Shown in pieces: positions 50,101 through 62,050 of a stretch of 64,000 bases of DNA. Origin of the DNA: Vicia villosa. Lineage: Eukaryota; Streptophyta; Magnoliopsida; Fabales; Fabaceae. Location: positions 186,001 through 250,000 of the forward strand of contig NW_026705458.1 in NCBI RefSeq assembly GCF_029867415.1, written 5' to 3'. The notes below the pieces were generated by a model. That model was not told the origin of the DNA and ran no database searches. It worked only from the letters and a program-made list of their open reading frames with translations. A program made the translations under genes and the position numbers. Position 1 is the stretch's first letter; every line of letters begins with the position of its first letter.

Positions 50101-50742
50101 TTTTTTTTTGTTGAGTCAGAGAAATAACTATTTAAATCTAAGGTGCAAATTTTGATGTTGGAAGTTATGATTAGAATCACTATTCAAAACCATGACTTAA
50201 GTCAAGTGCAAACCATGCTTTGAATTAAATCTGGAAGAGCCAAATTCTTGCTTTCATGGAAAGCTGCGAGTCGAGTTAAATTAATCTTGTGAGTTGAATC
50301 AAATCACACAAATCCAAAATCCAATTTTCAAAAATTGTATGATTCGAGTCACACAATATACATGATTCAAATCAAGCAACTCAACACCTTGATTTTAGTG
50401 TTCTAACTTGATGAAAAGACAAAAGTAAAATTGCTATCCTAAAATATGACACGATATAATGGACCAATATTCTAGTTTATTGAATAATTAAAGGGACTAA
50501 AGGTACAATACTACATAGCCGAAGCAAAAAAAAAATACAATTCAACACCGAATAAATTACAAACACGTGAATAATCAAATAACATATACACATAAATTGG
50601 AAAAAATATCAAAATTAAAAGACGATACCAGACAATACCGTGACTACAATTTCAACAGTTACTCCTGAAAAAAATGCTCTCACAAAAGAGGGAAAGGCTC
50701 ACGGAGACAAGGAAAATTCAGTCTACAAGCGAAAAATTTTCT

Positions 50743-50757
50743 CCACACACACACACA

Positions 50758-50845
<88 letters not shown>
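50743..50845. repeat. Compound (AC)n-(TC)n microsatellite
   Basis: About 8 CA units followed by about 42 CT units. Open frames across it (Ser-Leu on one strand, Arg-Glu on the other) are artefacts. Confidence 0.97.
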
Positions 50846-50846
<1 letters not shown>

Positions 50847-53436
50847 TATATAGATAAAGGCAATCAAGCATATCAGACTAAAGCAAGAAGAAAGTGTGGA
50901 TCAACGGTCATATTTCATCTTTAAAACACAATCAAACTCAAGTATACTCAAGTGCACAGTAAGCTGCATCATGTTACACCATACCTTTTCAGGTCACACG
51001 TCAAGAGGAAAACGACGAAATGTTTCAATGATGGGACTACATTTAATGCTCATGTTGCATATTACTCTTTGACAAAATCAAAGCAGTGTACTAGCTGACA
51101 CTTAGACAACCATTCTTAAAGGGCCGACCACAACTACTAAAAGACTCTCCCGACATCTAGAGTACCTGACGAGTCTTGGGGACAACTGTTCCGTGACGGT
51201 TAAAAGTCCAATGGCACCTTGTGCGTTGGAATGCTAGGTACTCCCCATTTGATCTGTCGAATCTAAGATTAATAACGACGCCGATTCAAGATCAACGCCT
51301 CCAATTCAAGAAACACAATAATCGCAACCTCTAATCCACAGATCCTCATCACTGTAGTGTTCAAGAAACTTCGCTCCGCCGTAACTCTCTCGATGATTTC
51401 TATTTCTAGTTCCACAACAGAACAATAACTATTTTTTTAAAAATTTGTTTGATTACGTTGGTTAGAAAAGTTAGTTAGAAAATAACTAACTTCATGACTT
51501 GTTTAAATAAGTACTAATCAATCTCATGTAAAACAATGAACTCATTCAATTAAATACAAGAAGATATTGTTTTGATACTCACTCTTATGTCTAAGAAAGC
51601 AATGATATTCCTACACCATTTTATACACCTACACCCAATACACTATTCACAAATATGTGAACTGTATTTTTTTATTATAGATTTTTCTATGTTTTTTTTT
51701 AAATTACTTTGGTTAATGAAGTATCAGAACTTGGTTAGTACAATTCAGAGTTTGGTTAATATATATTCTGACACAAAAATTATTTTTAAGTTATAAAGTA
51801 AAGTTGATTAATTGAGTATTTTAAATTGGTTAATATAATTCATTGTTTGGTTATCGAGTGTTCTGATATGAAATATTAAATCTTACGTAATAAACCAATT
51901 TTGATTAAAAAAAAATTAAATAGTAAAATAAAGTTGGTCAATGAAGTGTAAAAGTTGGTTAATACATTTATAATTTAGTGTCAGAACATGGTTAATAATA
52001 TGTATTTTATTGGTTAATAAAATAGTGAAAGTGGTTAATAATATGTATTTAATTAAAAAAAATATGTATTTTATAATTTAGTGTCAGAACATGGTTAATA
52101 ATATGTATTTTAATTAAAAAAATATTGTTCACCGAATAAATATGGTGAACGGTGTATACAGTGTAAGTATTTGATGTAGGAAATAGTGTACAAATAACAC
52201 TGATATTCATCTATCATATAAGAAAATTGAATGCTCTGCAAATTACCACTTGTCCTGCTTGGTTACCACCGAGCCACGTGGACGCCTTCATCAATTCTCA
52301 TTCTTTTTCTTTTAATATTGAATTTTGTTTCTATACTACCTTTTGGTTCTATAACCAAATACATTTTTTTATTCTTTCTATCATTTAATGTCTCTATACA
52401 ATACTTTAATATTTGGTTTGTTCCCAACACAAATTCCGGAGACTATTTAATGCAATCTGACATCTTTATATTTCATATTAAAATTTTAAAATTTAAAATT
52501 CAAACTTCCATTACACACTTTCTTATAACACTATTTTTTCTTTATAAAATTTCAAACTTCTCCTACACACTTCAAACATTATTTTTCTTTATAAAAGCAT
52601 AGTCCTTGTCTTGATATCTTCAAAATAATTTTTGTCTTCATTTCCTTCCAATCACTTTGTTATGAATAATTTTTCTTTCTTTCTTATTTCATATTTCATT
52701 TTACTTTTTAATAATTATATTTATTTACAATAAAAAAAGTTAAAAATTATTCTTCTTTGGTTGCTGTATTATTTAGTTTCCCCAATATAAAAGTAATTAA
52801 TGTGTGTTGTTGTTTTGATGGTATCAATAAAATAAAAAGAAGAAAAAAATGAAAATGACTACACCCATTTTTACTAGAAAGAGTCAATTTAAAGAGATTT
52901 AAATGGATATAATAATAACTCATGCGTTAAAAACAAAAGTATTGTGATTCTTTTTCATAAACTTTATTAAATATTTTGCTACAGCCTTTACTTATTTGTT
53001 TTCACATGAATATGTTATTTAATTGATTTATATATGATAAATTCATTTCATCAACTATGGTAATGGGAGAGAAATAACCTCACCTAACTTATTATATATG
53101 ATAAATTTTAAGATTAAACAAATTTATTATTATTTTGAACTTTAGAAAATTTATTTTCTTGCTCATCATATTTACGAATGTTTCAGACTAACATTTTAAT
53201 CTATTCTTTTTATTATCGATATAAATGTTATCTTTGTGGTTATGTATCTCCATATTTAAACACAAATACAAAACATTATATTTTAGGAATTAAAGTTGAA
53301 GAATAATTGATAGATTTTTTTTTAAAAAATCTCAAATAGTTAATATATTGGGGAAAGTTAAAATGGACAATTATCATACGTAATTATTATATATATTCTA
53401 TTAAAACACTATTTTAATTTTTATATTACTCTATTC

Positions 53437-53690
53437 CACTACAACACGCGTGGGCTTTAAAAGCGCTTTTTTTGGGCTTTAAAAGCGCTTAAAAGCGCTG
53501 TGAAAGCCAGCGCTGGCGTAGGTAACAAAAGCGCTTTTGAAAGCGCTCTGGTAGATCCCCCTATAAGAGCGCTTTTCTGGAAAAAGCGCTCTGGTAGAGC
53601 CCCCTATAAGAGCGCTTTCCAGGAAAAAGCGCTCTCGTAGGGTGGCCTATGAGAGCGCTTTTAAAGGAAAAGCGCTTTTGTAGGTGTCTA
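53437..53690 (+). mobile_element. CACTA (En/Spm-type) transposon end with subterminal repeats
   Basis: Starts CACTACAACACGCG, the CACTA terminus. Within about 230 bp the palindrome AGCGCT occurs twelve times, mostly as AAAAGCGCT or AGCGCTTTT in both orientations. Such subterminal repeats are the transposase binding sites of CACTA elements. I could not find the opposite terminus (CGCGTGTTGTAGTG) downstream, so the element is probably truncated, or its other end is too diverged. Confidence 0.75.
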
Positions 53691-54076
53691 TTATTTTTAT
53701 AATTTTTTTTATTTCTAAACCTGCACTTTTGGCAGCAATATTTCAAAACCTGTAATTTACTATTTTTTGGCAGTATTTTTTCATGAACCTATATTTTATC
53801 ATTTCTAATCGATATATACCATTATAATCGATATCGATTATATACAAAAAAAGTATTATATTATATACCATTAATGTAAATCAAAATACATATATACATA
53901 TTTCTAAACCAAAATAACTAAACCAATTCACATATTTCTAAACCAAAACAACTAAATGGGAAACAACTTCCGAGTTCTTATGCAACCAATGTACGCTTCC
54001 TGTATTATCTGGAGCTATGTTGTATTGATGCTTTAGTGGAGAACCAGTAGTCACCTGAGCTATGTTGTATTGTGTC
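53691..54076. other. Unassigned sequence after the CACTA end
   Basis: AT-rich and non-coding. It may be the interior of the CACTA element. Confidence 0.3.
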
Positions 54077-54165
54077 ACAGAATATGAATCAAGTAACTGT
54101 ACCCCGAAGGATCCTGCCACATATCAAGACTTCGGGGTACAATTACTTGATTCATATTCTGTGGA
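54077..54165. repeat. Inverted repeat with 34-bp arms
   Basis: CACAGAATATGAATCAAGTA and the following TGTACCCCGAAG on the left are mirrored at 54131-54165 with one mismatch, around a 20-bp spacer. Read as coding on either strand, the arms give the same peptide DSYSV in two frames, so part of a coding region was duplicated in inverted orientation. Confidence 0.85.
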
Positions 54166-55183
<1,018 letters not shown>

Positions 55184-55417
55184 TGTTAGGTGCCAAATTG
55201 TGTTTATATTTAGTTTAATTAATGACACCTTTCGACCGTTTTTATCGGATATTCGTACAATTCCCTGAAGTTTTAGATAATTATTTATAGTTTATAATAT
55301 TAAGCTTTCATTTTATGTTAATATGTGTTTTAGTTATGATTTTGTAGGTTTTAGCCAATTTTGGGGAAGTTTGGAGCTTGTTTTGAGTTTGACAAGAGAG
55401 TGCCAAGCTGAAGTAAG

Positions 55418-55565
55418 CGCGCGTCGCGCGGAGATGTGGGCGCGTCGCGCCCTGGGCAAGATATTTTGGAGCTTCAAAGCAGAGAGTTGCGCGCGTCACG
55501 CGCATGGGCGGTTTAAATTTCTCAAGTGTATTGGCGCGAAGCGCGCTGGAGGGCGCGACACGCCC
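55418..55565 (+). repeat. GC-rich palindrome cluster in the second Athila LTR
   Basis: Five units: CGCGCGTCGCGCG (55418-55430), GGGCGCGTCGCGCCC (55438-55452, perfect 7-bp arms around T), TGCGCG-CGTCA-CGCGCA (55488-55504), GCGCGAAGCGC (about 55534-55544) and GGGCGCGACACGCCC (55551-55565, one mismatch). The surrounding LTR is AT-rich, so these islands stand out. Confidence 0.9.
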
Positions 55566-55584
55566 TGGACAGAAAATGGTTTTA

Positions 55585-55594
55585 CTATATAAAG
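55585..55594 (+). promoter_or_regulatory. TATA box of the second Athila LTR
   Basis: CTATATAAAG, 20 bp after the last palindrome, with CATAAACCCTAATCAC leader-like sequence downstream. Confidence 0.6.
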
Positions 55595-56389
55595 AGTAAT
55601 TCTGATTTTTGGAGTGTGGACATTTTTTCTTAAGAGCTCATAAACCCTAATCACTGTAGCAAACTAAGAGTTGAAGATTGGAAGCCTTGATCGTCGATTA
55701 ATCGCCTTTGATGCTTGTTGATCTTCATCCTTTACTTCTTGAGCAAGCTACCATTCTCATGGATAGCTAAACCCCTTTTGTATCAAGATAAGATGTAATC
55801 TTCCTAGTCTTTTGTATGTTTTTCTTGTGAATATATGTGTATGAACAAGTGATGATCAATATAGATGGTTTAGTTTGTTTATTAAAGCTTTTTCTTTGGT
55901 ATAAGTGTTTGAGACATCAATATTTGTATTTAGATCTAACTTTATCATCTATCAAACTATAAATTGCAGACATGGATTTAGCGTTTGATGTTTACTTAGT
56001 ATCGGTTTTAAAACGTTATTTGTATTGTTTAAAGGATGGAGAAATCGTCGGTTAAACAATACGGTAAATCTAACTATATCATTGCAGACACGGATGATAT
56101 AGGCGTCGATACGTAATTATGTTGATCGTTACCATGTTCATATACGTATATTTATAAGGAGACATACAAATTTAGGTCGATGAAATCGAATCTTGATACA
56201 TTTTCTTTAACTTAGAACTTTCATTACTTTACTCTTTGCTACTAAAAGTGTTGAATGATCTTTTGCAAACCCAAACTTAAAGTAACATTAACTCACGACA
56301 AAATAGGCTATAGAACGGCGGTGATATCGCAATAATCCCTGTGGATACGATAATAACGAAAAGTACACCACAATACTCTTTCAACAAAA

Positions 56390-56407
56390 TGGCGCCGTTG
56401 CCGGGGA
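56390..56407 (+). other. Primer binding site of the second Athila (tRNA-Asp type)
   Basis: TGGCGCCGTTGCCGGGGA, identical to the site at 12628-12645. Confidence 0.93.
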
Positions 56408-56536
56408 TTGTTGTTTAGATATTGCAAGCATTGCAATAGTTTGTTTTGTATTGAGTCTTATAATTAATATCTTTTTTCTAAATTTATTTTCCTTGTGTTT
56501 GTTAATTTGCTTGGTTAGTTTTTCAGATTACAGTTT

Positions 56537-58478
56537 ATGCGAGGACGTATACCTGCAGATCAACTCCTTTTTGATCCTGAGATTGAGAGGACTGCTCGTA
56601 GAGAGAATAGCAAAACTCGTAGGAGGAGACAACTAGCTAGGGAAAGAAGACAACAACAAGAAGCATCTTCTTCTTCAACTCCGGTTGAAAACTTGGTTGA
56701 GGAAGAAATGGCTGCGGATCCTATTGTTCCAGCTCGAGGGCCTTGTGTTAATAGCCCTCGACTCAATGCACAATTTGCTCGTGATCAAGCCAATGGAAGA
56801 AACTCCGAGATGAAAACGGGGTTACTTCAATTACTTTATCAGAATCCTTTCACAGGAGCAGATCACGAGGATCCATTTACTCATCTAACAAAGTTCTACG
56901 AGATCGCCGGAATAATTGGTGCTCCGGAAGACCAAGAAGAACAGGTGTTCAGGAGACTTTTTCCTCATTCCTTAATTGGAAAAGCTAAGGAATGGTACCT
57001 TGATCAACCAAATAATGTCATGACAAATTGGAACGAGTTAGAAGAGAAGTTCTTGGATCGGTTCTTTCCTCACAATAGGTTCATGGAAGCGAAAACTTCT
57101 ATTGCGGTGTTCTCTCAAGGTTCGAATGAATCTCTCAATGAAGCATGGGAGAGGTTCAAGTCCATGGTTAGAAAATGCAAAGGTCATGGGTTTGATGAAT
57201 TGTCTCAAATCCATATCTTTAGGAATGGACTCCAACCTCAACCAAAAACTCTTTTAGATGCTACCGCGGGTGGTTCGTTGATGTCAAAAACAGCTGCTGA
57301 AGCAATTGCTATCATTGATAGGATGGCTTTGAATGATCATCAAGGGCAACACAACCGTAGTGCATCGCAAAGAAAACCGGGAGTTCTTGAATTGAATACT
57401 AGTGATGCAATACTTGCTCAAAACAAGTTGTTGACACAACAAGTAGAATTGCTCACTCAACAAATGTCAAAACTCCCTCAACAAATCAAAGAGATAAATG
57501 GGAGCCCTTCTAAAAATCAACATGTGATGTGTTGTGAATTGTGTAGGGGTGACCATCAAACAGGTTTTTGTCCTCCACCGGGTGAAGAGGTGAATTATGT
57601 GTCTAATCCTAATCAAGTTTATGGTGGGAGACAACAACAACAACCTTACAACAATAACCAAGGTTACCAACAAAGAGGTAATCAAGGTTATCAACAAGGA
57701 TGGAGGCCGGAAGCGGGCCCGTCGAATCGTCAAAATCCTTATCAAGGCGGTTACAATCAACAACCTCAACAAACAAAGCTTTCAATCGAGGACACTCTTA
57801 GCCAATTCATGCAATTGCAAATTGCAAGCCAAAAGAGTACGGATGCCGCAATAAAGAACCTTGAAACTCAAGTCGGGCAATTATCAAAGCAACTTGCCGA
57901 TCAAAACAAAGGTCCTTTTCCGGCTACTACACAAGAAAATCCTCGTGAGCATTGTAAGTCAATTCTAACTCGTAGCGGTAGAAATATTGATATGGGTGTA
58001 GGAGAGATAGTTGAGGAGGAAATTGTTGAGAGTGAAAAAGATAGGGTGATTGAAGTAGAAAAAAATGTTGAGGGTGATTTAGTTGAAAATGAGAAAGAGA
58101 AAGAATTAGTGGAAAAAGAAACTCTTGAGAAAGTTGTAGAAAAAGAGAGAAAAAAATTGAGTGTGAGTGAGAAGGGAAAGAAGAAGGTGGAAGATTCTAT
58201 TCAAGTGAAGAAACTACCTTACCCTCCCGGTCCGTCAAAGAAAGAAGATGCAAAGCACTATGCTCGGTTCTTGGATATTTTTAGCAAGTTGCAAATTAAT
58301 GTTCCTTTTTCCGAGGCATTAGAGCAAATGCCGATGTATGCAAAATTCATCAAAGACATCATCACTAAGAAGAGAAGATTCTTGGATCCGGAGGTAGTAA
58401 CGGTGAGCTCTTGTTGTAATGCGTTAATTCAACGCACCACTCCGATAAAATCAAATGATCCTGGGCGGGTAACCTTAC
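56537..58478 (+). CDS. Athila gag, running into the protease, interrupted
   Basis: The frame starts MRGRIPADQLLFDPEIERTA and stays open for about 647 codons until the Ogre insertion; the last residues of the open frame to 58567 come from the Ogre LTR. The capsid (Retrotrans_gag) domain lies at about residues 85-240, with EDPFTHLTKFYEIAG, KAKEWYLDQPNNVMTNWNEL and the FLDRFFP motif. A zinc-knuckle-like CELCRGDHQTGFC (C-x2-C-x3-H-x4-C) lies at about residue 331, then a Gln/Asn/Gly-rich stretch (355-420). A Glu/Lys-rich linker (about 490-560) and LPYPPGPSKKEDAKHYARFL, EQMPMYAKFIKDIITKKRRF lead into the protease. There are no stops or frameshifts in the retained part, so it was recently functional. 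Confidence 0.92.
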
Positions 58479-59164
58479 TGTCGCGGGCGAAAAACCGTTT
58501 TTGTTCCTCTTTTTGTGGGATGAGACACCTGATGCCTTCTTTGGGCTCGAGTGCTCATAAAAAATGATTTTTCTTTTGTGCCGACCAAACTTTTTATTAT
58601 TTCCAAAGGAGGAAAAGGGAAAAAGCTGCAATAACCTAAAAGTGGGGGGAGAGATCTTGGGTAAGAGGGTTGGTTATACGAAGGGAAGGTATTAGCACCC
58701 AACGTATCTATAGTACTCTATAGGTTTCTTTGCTTTGTTTTTCATTCCATGTTATTGAGATGTTCTTGTGAAATAGGTGGGACCTAAGGTGTTTGTTTGA
58801 TTATGCTCGCAAAGATCATCGCGATCCTCTGCATACATATCCCTTAGAGGGAATCAGAGCATCTGTAGCTCGGGGTCTACGGGTGCTAAGGTTTGAATGG
58901 TTTTTTTTTGTGTTTTGTTTTGCTCGCCAAGGATCGACCTTGTGCCTACGTATTCTCAAAGGGATGTTGAGAAAGTCAGAGCAATCGTAGTTCCCACTTA
59001 TGCTAGTGGAAGCAAAGAAAAATAGACAAATGTCGTCTAAATGCTAGATGTATCTAATCTATATCATCACATACATCTGTTTGATTTTTTGTTTGAAAAT
59101 CTTTTCATTATAAGCCCGGGGCCATGCCACTTAGGGTGCTTAGAATGATAAAGATGTTTTTGTT

Positions 59165-59395
59165 TAACCAGCCTTGTGGCAAAAGTTTCAATGAAGTCAG
59201 CCTTGTGACAAAAACTTTGATTAATCAGCCAGCCTTGTGGCAAAAGTTTCAATGAAGTCAGCCTTGTGACAAAAACTTTGATTAATCATCCAGTACGGTG
59301 GTAAAACAGTTTGATTGATTAGCCAGCCTTGTGGCAAAAAGAAAGTTGGATTGATTAGCCAGCCTTGTGGCAAAAAAGTTTGATTGATTGATTAA
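59165..59395 (-). repeat. Short tandem subrepeats in the Ogre LTR
   Basis: Units around CAGCCTTGTGGCAAAAGTTT and AGCCTTGTGACAAAAACTTT repeat about seven times with decay; two neighbouring units of about 61 bp (59165-59286) are nearly identical. Confidence 0.85.
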
Positions 59396-61027
59396 TTGTT
59401 TGTGATGATATAAAAGAGATACTCCTAGCATAGAGATGAAAAATGTCTAATCTCCTAGGGTATTTGATTTGGATATTGGGGATGTGTATAAGAAGCCCGT
59501 GGGTCCTTGTACGAAGCCCAAGAGGAGGCTATCCGAGGGTCCTTGCATTGTAAGCCCAAGAGGAGGCTATGGGAGGGACAATCCAGGGTCCTTGCATTGT
59601 AAGCCCAAGAGGAGGCTATGGGAGGGTCACTCGTTTGTACAAAGCCCAAGGGGAGGCATGGTATAGTTGGTCTGAGCTCTTAGAGCGATTTCACCGGGAA
59701 ACCATACTCTATGTCCTAACCTAAACTAGTGGAGATTCTTTGCACGAAGCCCAATAGGAGGCTATGGGGAACCTAGTGTTGTATTAAGTTGAACAAGCAC
59801 ACATATCACACATATGAACAAACATGAACAAGTATGAACAAACATGAACAAACATGAACAATTATATATGACAAAGTGTGTGTGTATATAATGGAGTTTA
59901 TGAAGGAAATATACCTGTAAGCATGATCCATTTGTATACACAGGGCTCGGGACTCACACTCGGGGAGAAGTCCGTTTGAATTTATTCAACAGCTATGTAA
60001 ACAGGTATTTACAAAGGGGCTCGGGACTTATACCTACATGGAGGCCCATGGTATATTTTTTGGGAAGATTTAAAGAAAAACCTTCATTTTTGGTTTGTTA
60101 TTAAAGTTAAAAAACACATTGATTGAGATATGTACAAAAGGCGTACAATGAAATACCTAATTTCATGTACTTGAGTGGGTATGTACAAAGGGCTTGGGAC
60201 TTATACCTACGTGGAGGCCCGTGTTTTATTTACAAAACATGGTTGACTGTTTATTTACAGACGCGTTGTTTGAAAAAACGGTTTGAAGATTTGTTTTGAA
60301 AGAGTTTTCTGTACAAAGAAAAACTGTATAAAGAAAAGGAAAGGGACTTATACTCTCTAATATTCGAGAGGCCCATGTCTTATTTTCATAAAACATGGTG
60401 GATGGTTTAAAAAAGAGTTGAAAGATTTGTTTGTTAAAAAAAACTGTTTGGAAGTTTATTTGGAAAAAAAGTTTCCTGTTAAAACAAAAACTGTACAAAG
60501 AAAGACGAAAGGGACTTATACTCTCTAATATTCGAGAGGCCCCACATCGTTTTGAAAATCAATTGATCAATTAAAAAGATTTAATCAATAGTTTCCTTTA
60601 AAAATCAAAAAGAAATGGTTTACCGTTTTTGAAAAGGAATCGGGATCGCTCGTTTTTTAAAACGATTTGAATTTTGAAAGAAATCAATTTAATCAAGATA
60701 AACAAGAAGATTGTCTTCAATTAACATTTAGATGATTAGGGTTTGCTTCAAAAAATATTTACAAGTGATTAAATTTGAAAATCAAATGAAAAATAATATT
60801 TAAAAGCATTAAAATTACTTAAAAACAAGTCATTTTAAAACCAATTAAAAATGTATCAAATAAATATTTTTTGATGATTTTTTTTGATATTCTTAAAATA
60901 TATATATTAAATGAGAGGTGTGTAAAAAATGAATGAAAAATGAATTGATTTGGTTAGTTAAATAATTAATTGAAGTTTGTTAAAAAATTGAAAGAAAATA
61001 GTGCTAAAAAAGAAGGTTTGGTCCCTT

Positions 61028-61084
61028 GGAGTGTTGAACTCGTGACCTTGAGGTTACCATTCAAAAACTTAGCCAACTGGACCA
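61028..61084 (-). other. tRNA-like module in the minus-strand Ogre LTR
   Basis: On the minus strand an A-box-like TGGTCCAGTTGG (61084-61073) precedes a B-box-like GAGTTCAACACTCC (61041-61028). The spacing, about 32 bp between boxes, is tRNA-like and matches the module at 3286-3339. No closed cloverleaf. Confidence 0.45.
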
Positions 61085-62038
61085 CGCGCGTGGTCTGTTA
61101 ATACTTGCAACGAATTAAAATATATTTTGAATCAATTTCCAAATTTCAGTTTCAAAAATATGGCGCCAAGAACACAAACCCAATTCAAATTTGAAAATTC
61201 TGAAAACTGGATTGTTTTGATCAAGTGAATAGCCTATCTTGCTCGATTTTGGACGAGGAACATGATGGTACCATTTAATTGCATTTATTTTAACTCTAAG
61301 GCTATCAATTTTCTGATGAACACGAAGAACCCTAATTCTGAGTTTCAATCTGAAATCGTGTGTAGTTGATGAATCATGAAATTGATTGAGGGCTATTGAT
61401 CAGTGATAGTGCAGAAACAAGATGGCATGTTCATTTTTCATTTATGATGCATGTATGATGGAGTTTGAAGTTCATGAGCACTTACCTCAAAAACGGCCAA
61501 ACTGGAAATTGAAATCGTGCCTGGAGGTGTTACAGATGCTTTGTATCAATCTGGATAGCTTCAATGGACCTTATGTGATGTGTTTGAATGCCTGGAATGA
61601 ACTGGAAACCTCTTGATCACCTTGTGGTACCCGAACTGCAGTTTAGCTCAAGTGAGGATCAAGCTAGTTGATTTTGATGTTTCAGATCATGTATGATGGT
61701 TGGAACAATTCATGTGAAGTATATGGAGTGTGTTTAGATGATTAACTTGGACAGATATGGCCTGGTATGAGAATTGATATGATAAGGCTTAGGTTATGCA
61801 ATTATGGAAGTGAGGTAGTGATTCTGAGATTTGAGGTGTTTTTGGGTGCATGAGTGATTCAAACACATCCCATATGATGTTTATGGTTTGCTAGAATCAT
61901 CACTTTGGCCATAGCTTCAAGGATTTGGAGGTTGGGATTTCTACCTCACTTTGAAACATGAAACTTGCAATTCAAGAAAGAAAGAGAAAACCTATGCTTT
62001 GTGAGGTTTTGGTGTGATTTTGAATGAGGTAATGAACT

Positions 62039-62050
62039 CTATTTATAGGG
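62039..62050 (-). promoter_or_regulatory. Putative TATA box of the minus-strand Ogre LTR
   Basis: CCCTATAAATAG on the minus strand, about 1.57 kb from the LTR start; same motif as at 1138-1145. Confidence 0.55.

Larger units (their letters stand above)
46824..53436. other. Intergenic region between the NT-C2 gene and the CACTA end
   Basis: 6.6 kb without a gene I can support. The frame at 48615-48917 (PHFLHLFKAQCNST...) has a faint look of plant transposon-type hypothetical proteins but no motif I can name. 49230-49430 is unusually CCCC-rich in this AT-rich DNA and may be a small element. 51969-52011 and 52072-52113 are a direct duplication around GTGTCAGAACATGGTTAATA. Microsatellites are listed separately. 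Confidence 0.5.
55184..56386 (+). mobile_element. 5' LTR of the second Athila
   Basis: About 1203 bp, from TGTTAGGTGCC to TTCAACA. The right end is fixed by the primer site three bases later; the left end is my best choice and no target duplication can be tested. It has a GC-rich palindrome cluster (55418-55565) and a TATA box (55585-55594). Confidence 0.75.
55184..58478 (+). mobile_element. Second Athila element, left half, interrupted by an Ogre LTR
   Basis: 5' LTR (55184-56386), primer site (56390-56407) and gag (from 56537) are intact. The reading stops at 58478 in the start of the protease, where the minus-strand Ogre LTR begins. The right half, if present, lies beyond the window. The sequence differs clearly from the first Athila, so it is another family of the lineage. 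Confidence 0.88.

Noticed and set aside
50640..50924. Ser-Leu and Arg-Glu repeat proteins
   Set aside because: Translation of a (TC)n microsatellite.
52231..52602. 123-residue Phe/Ile-rich protein
   Set aside because: Reflects T-rich sequence; no start context, homologous motif or exon structure.
59469..59666. Gly/Pro-rich repeat protein
   Set aside because: Translation of tandem subrepeats in the Ogre LTR.
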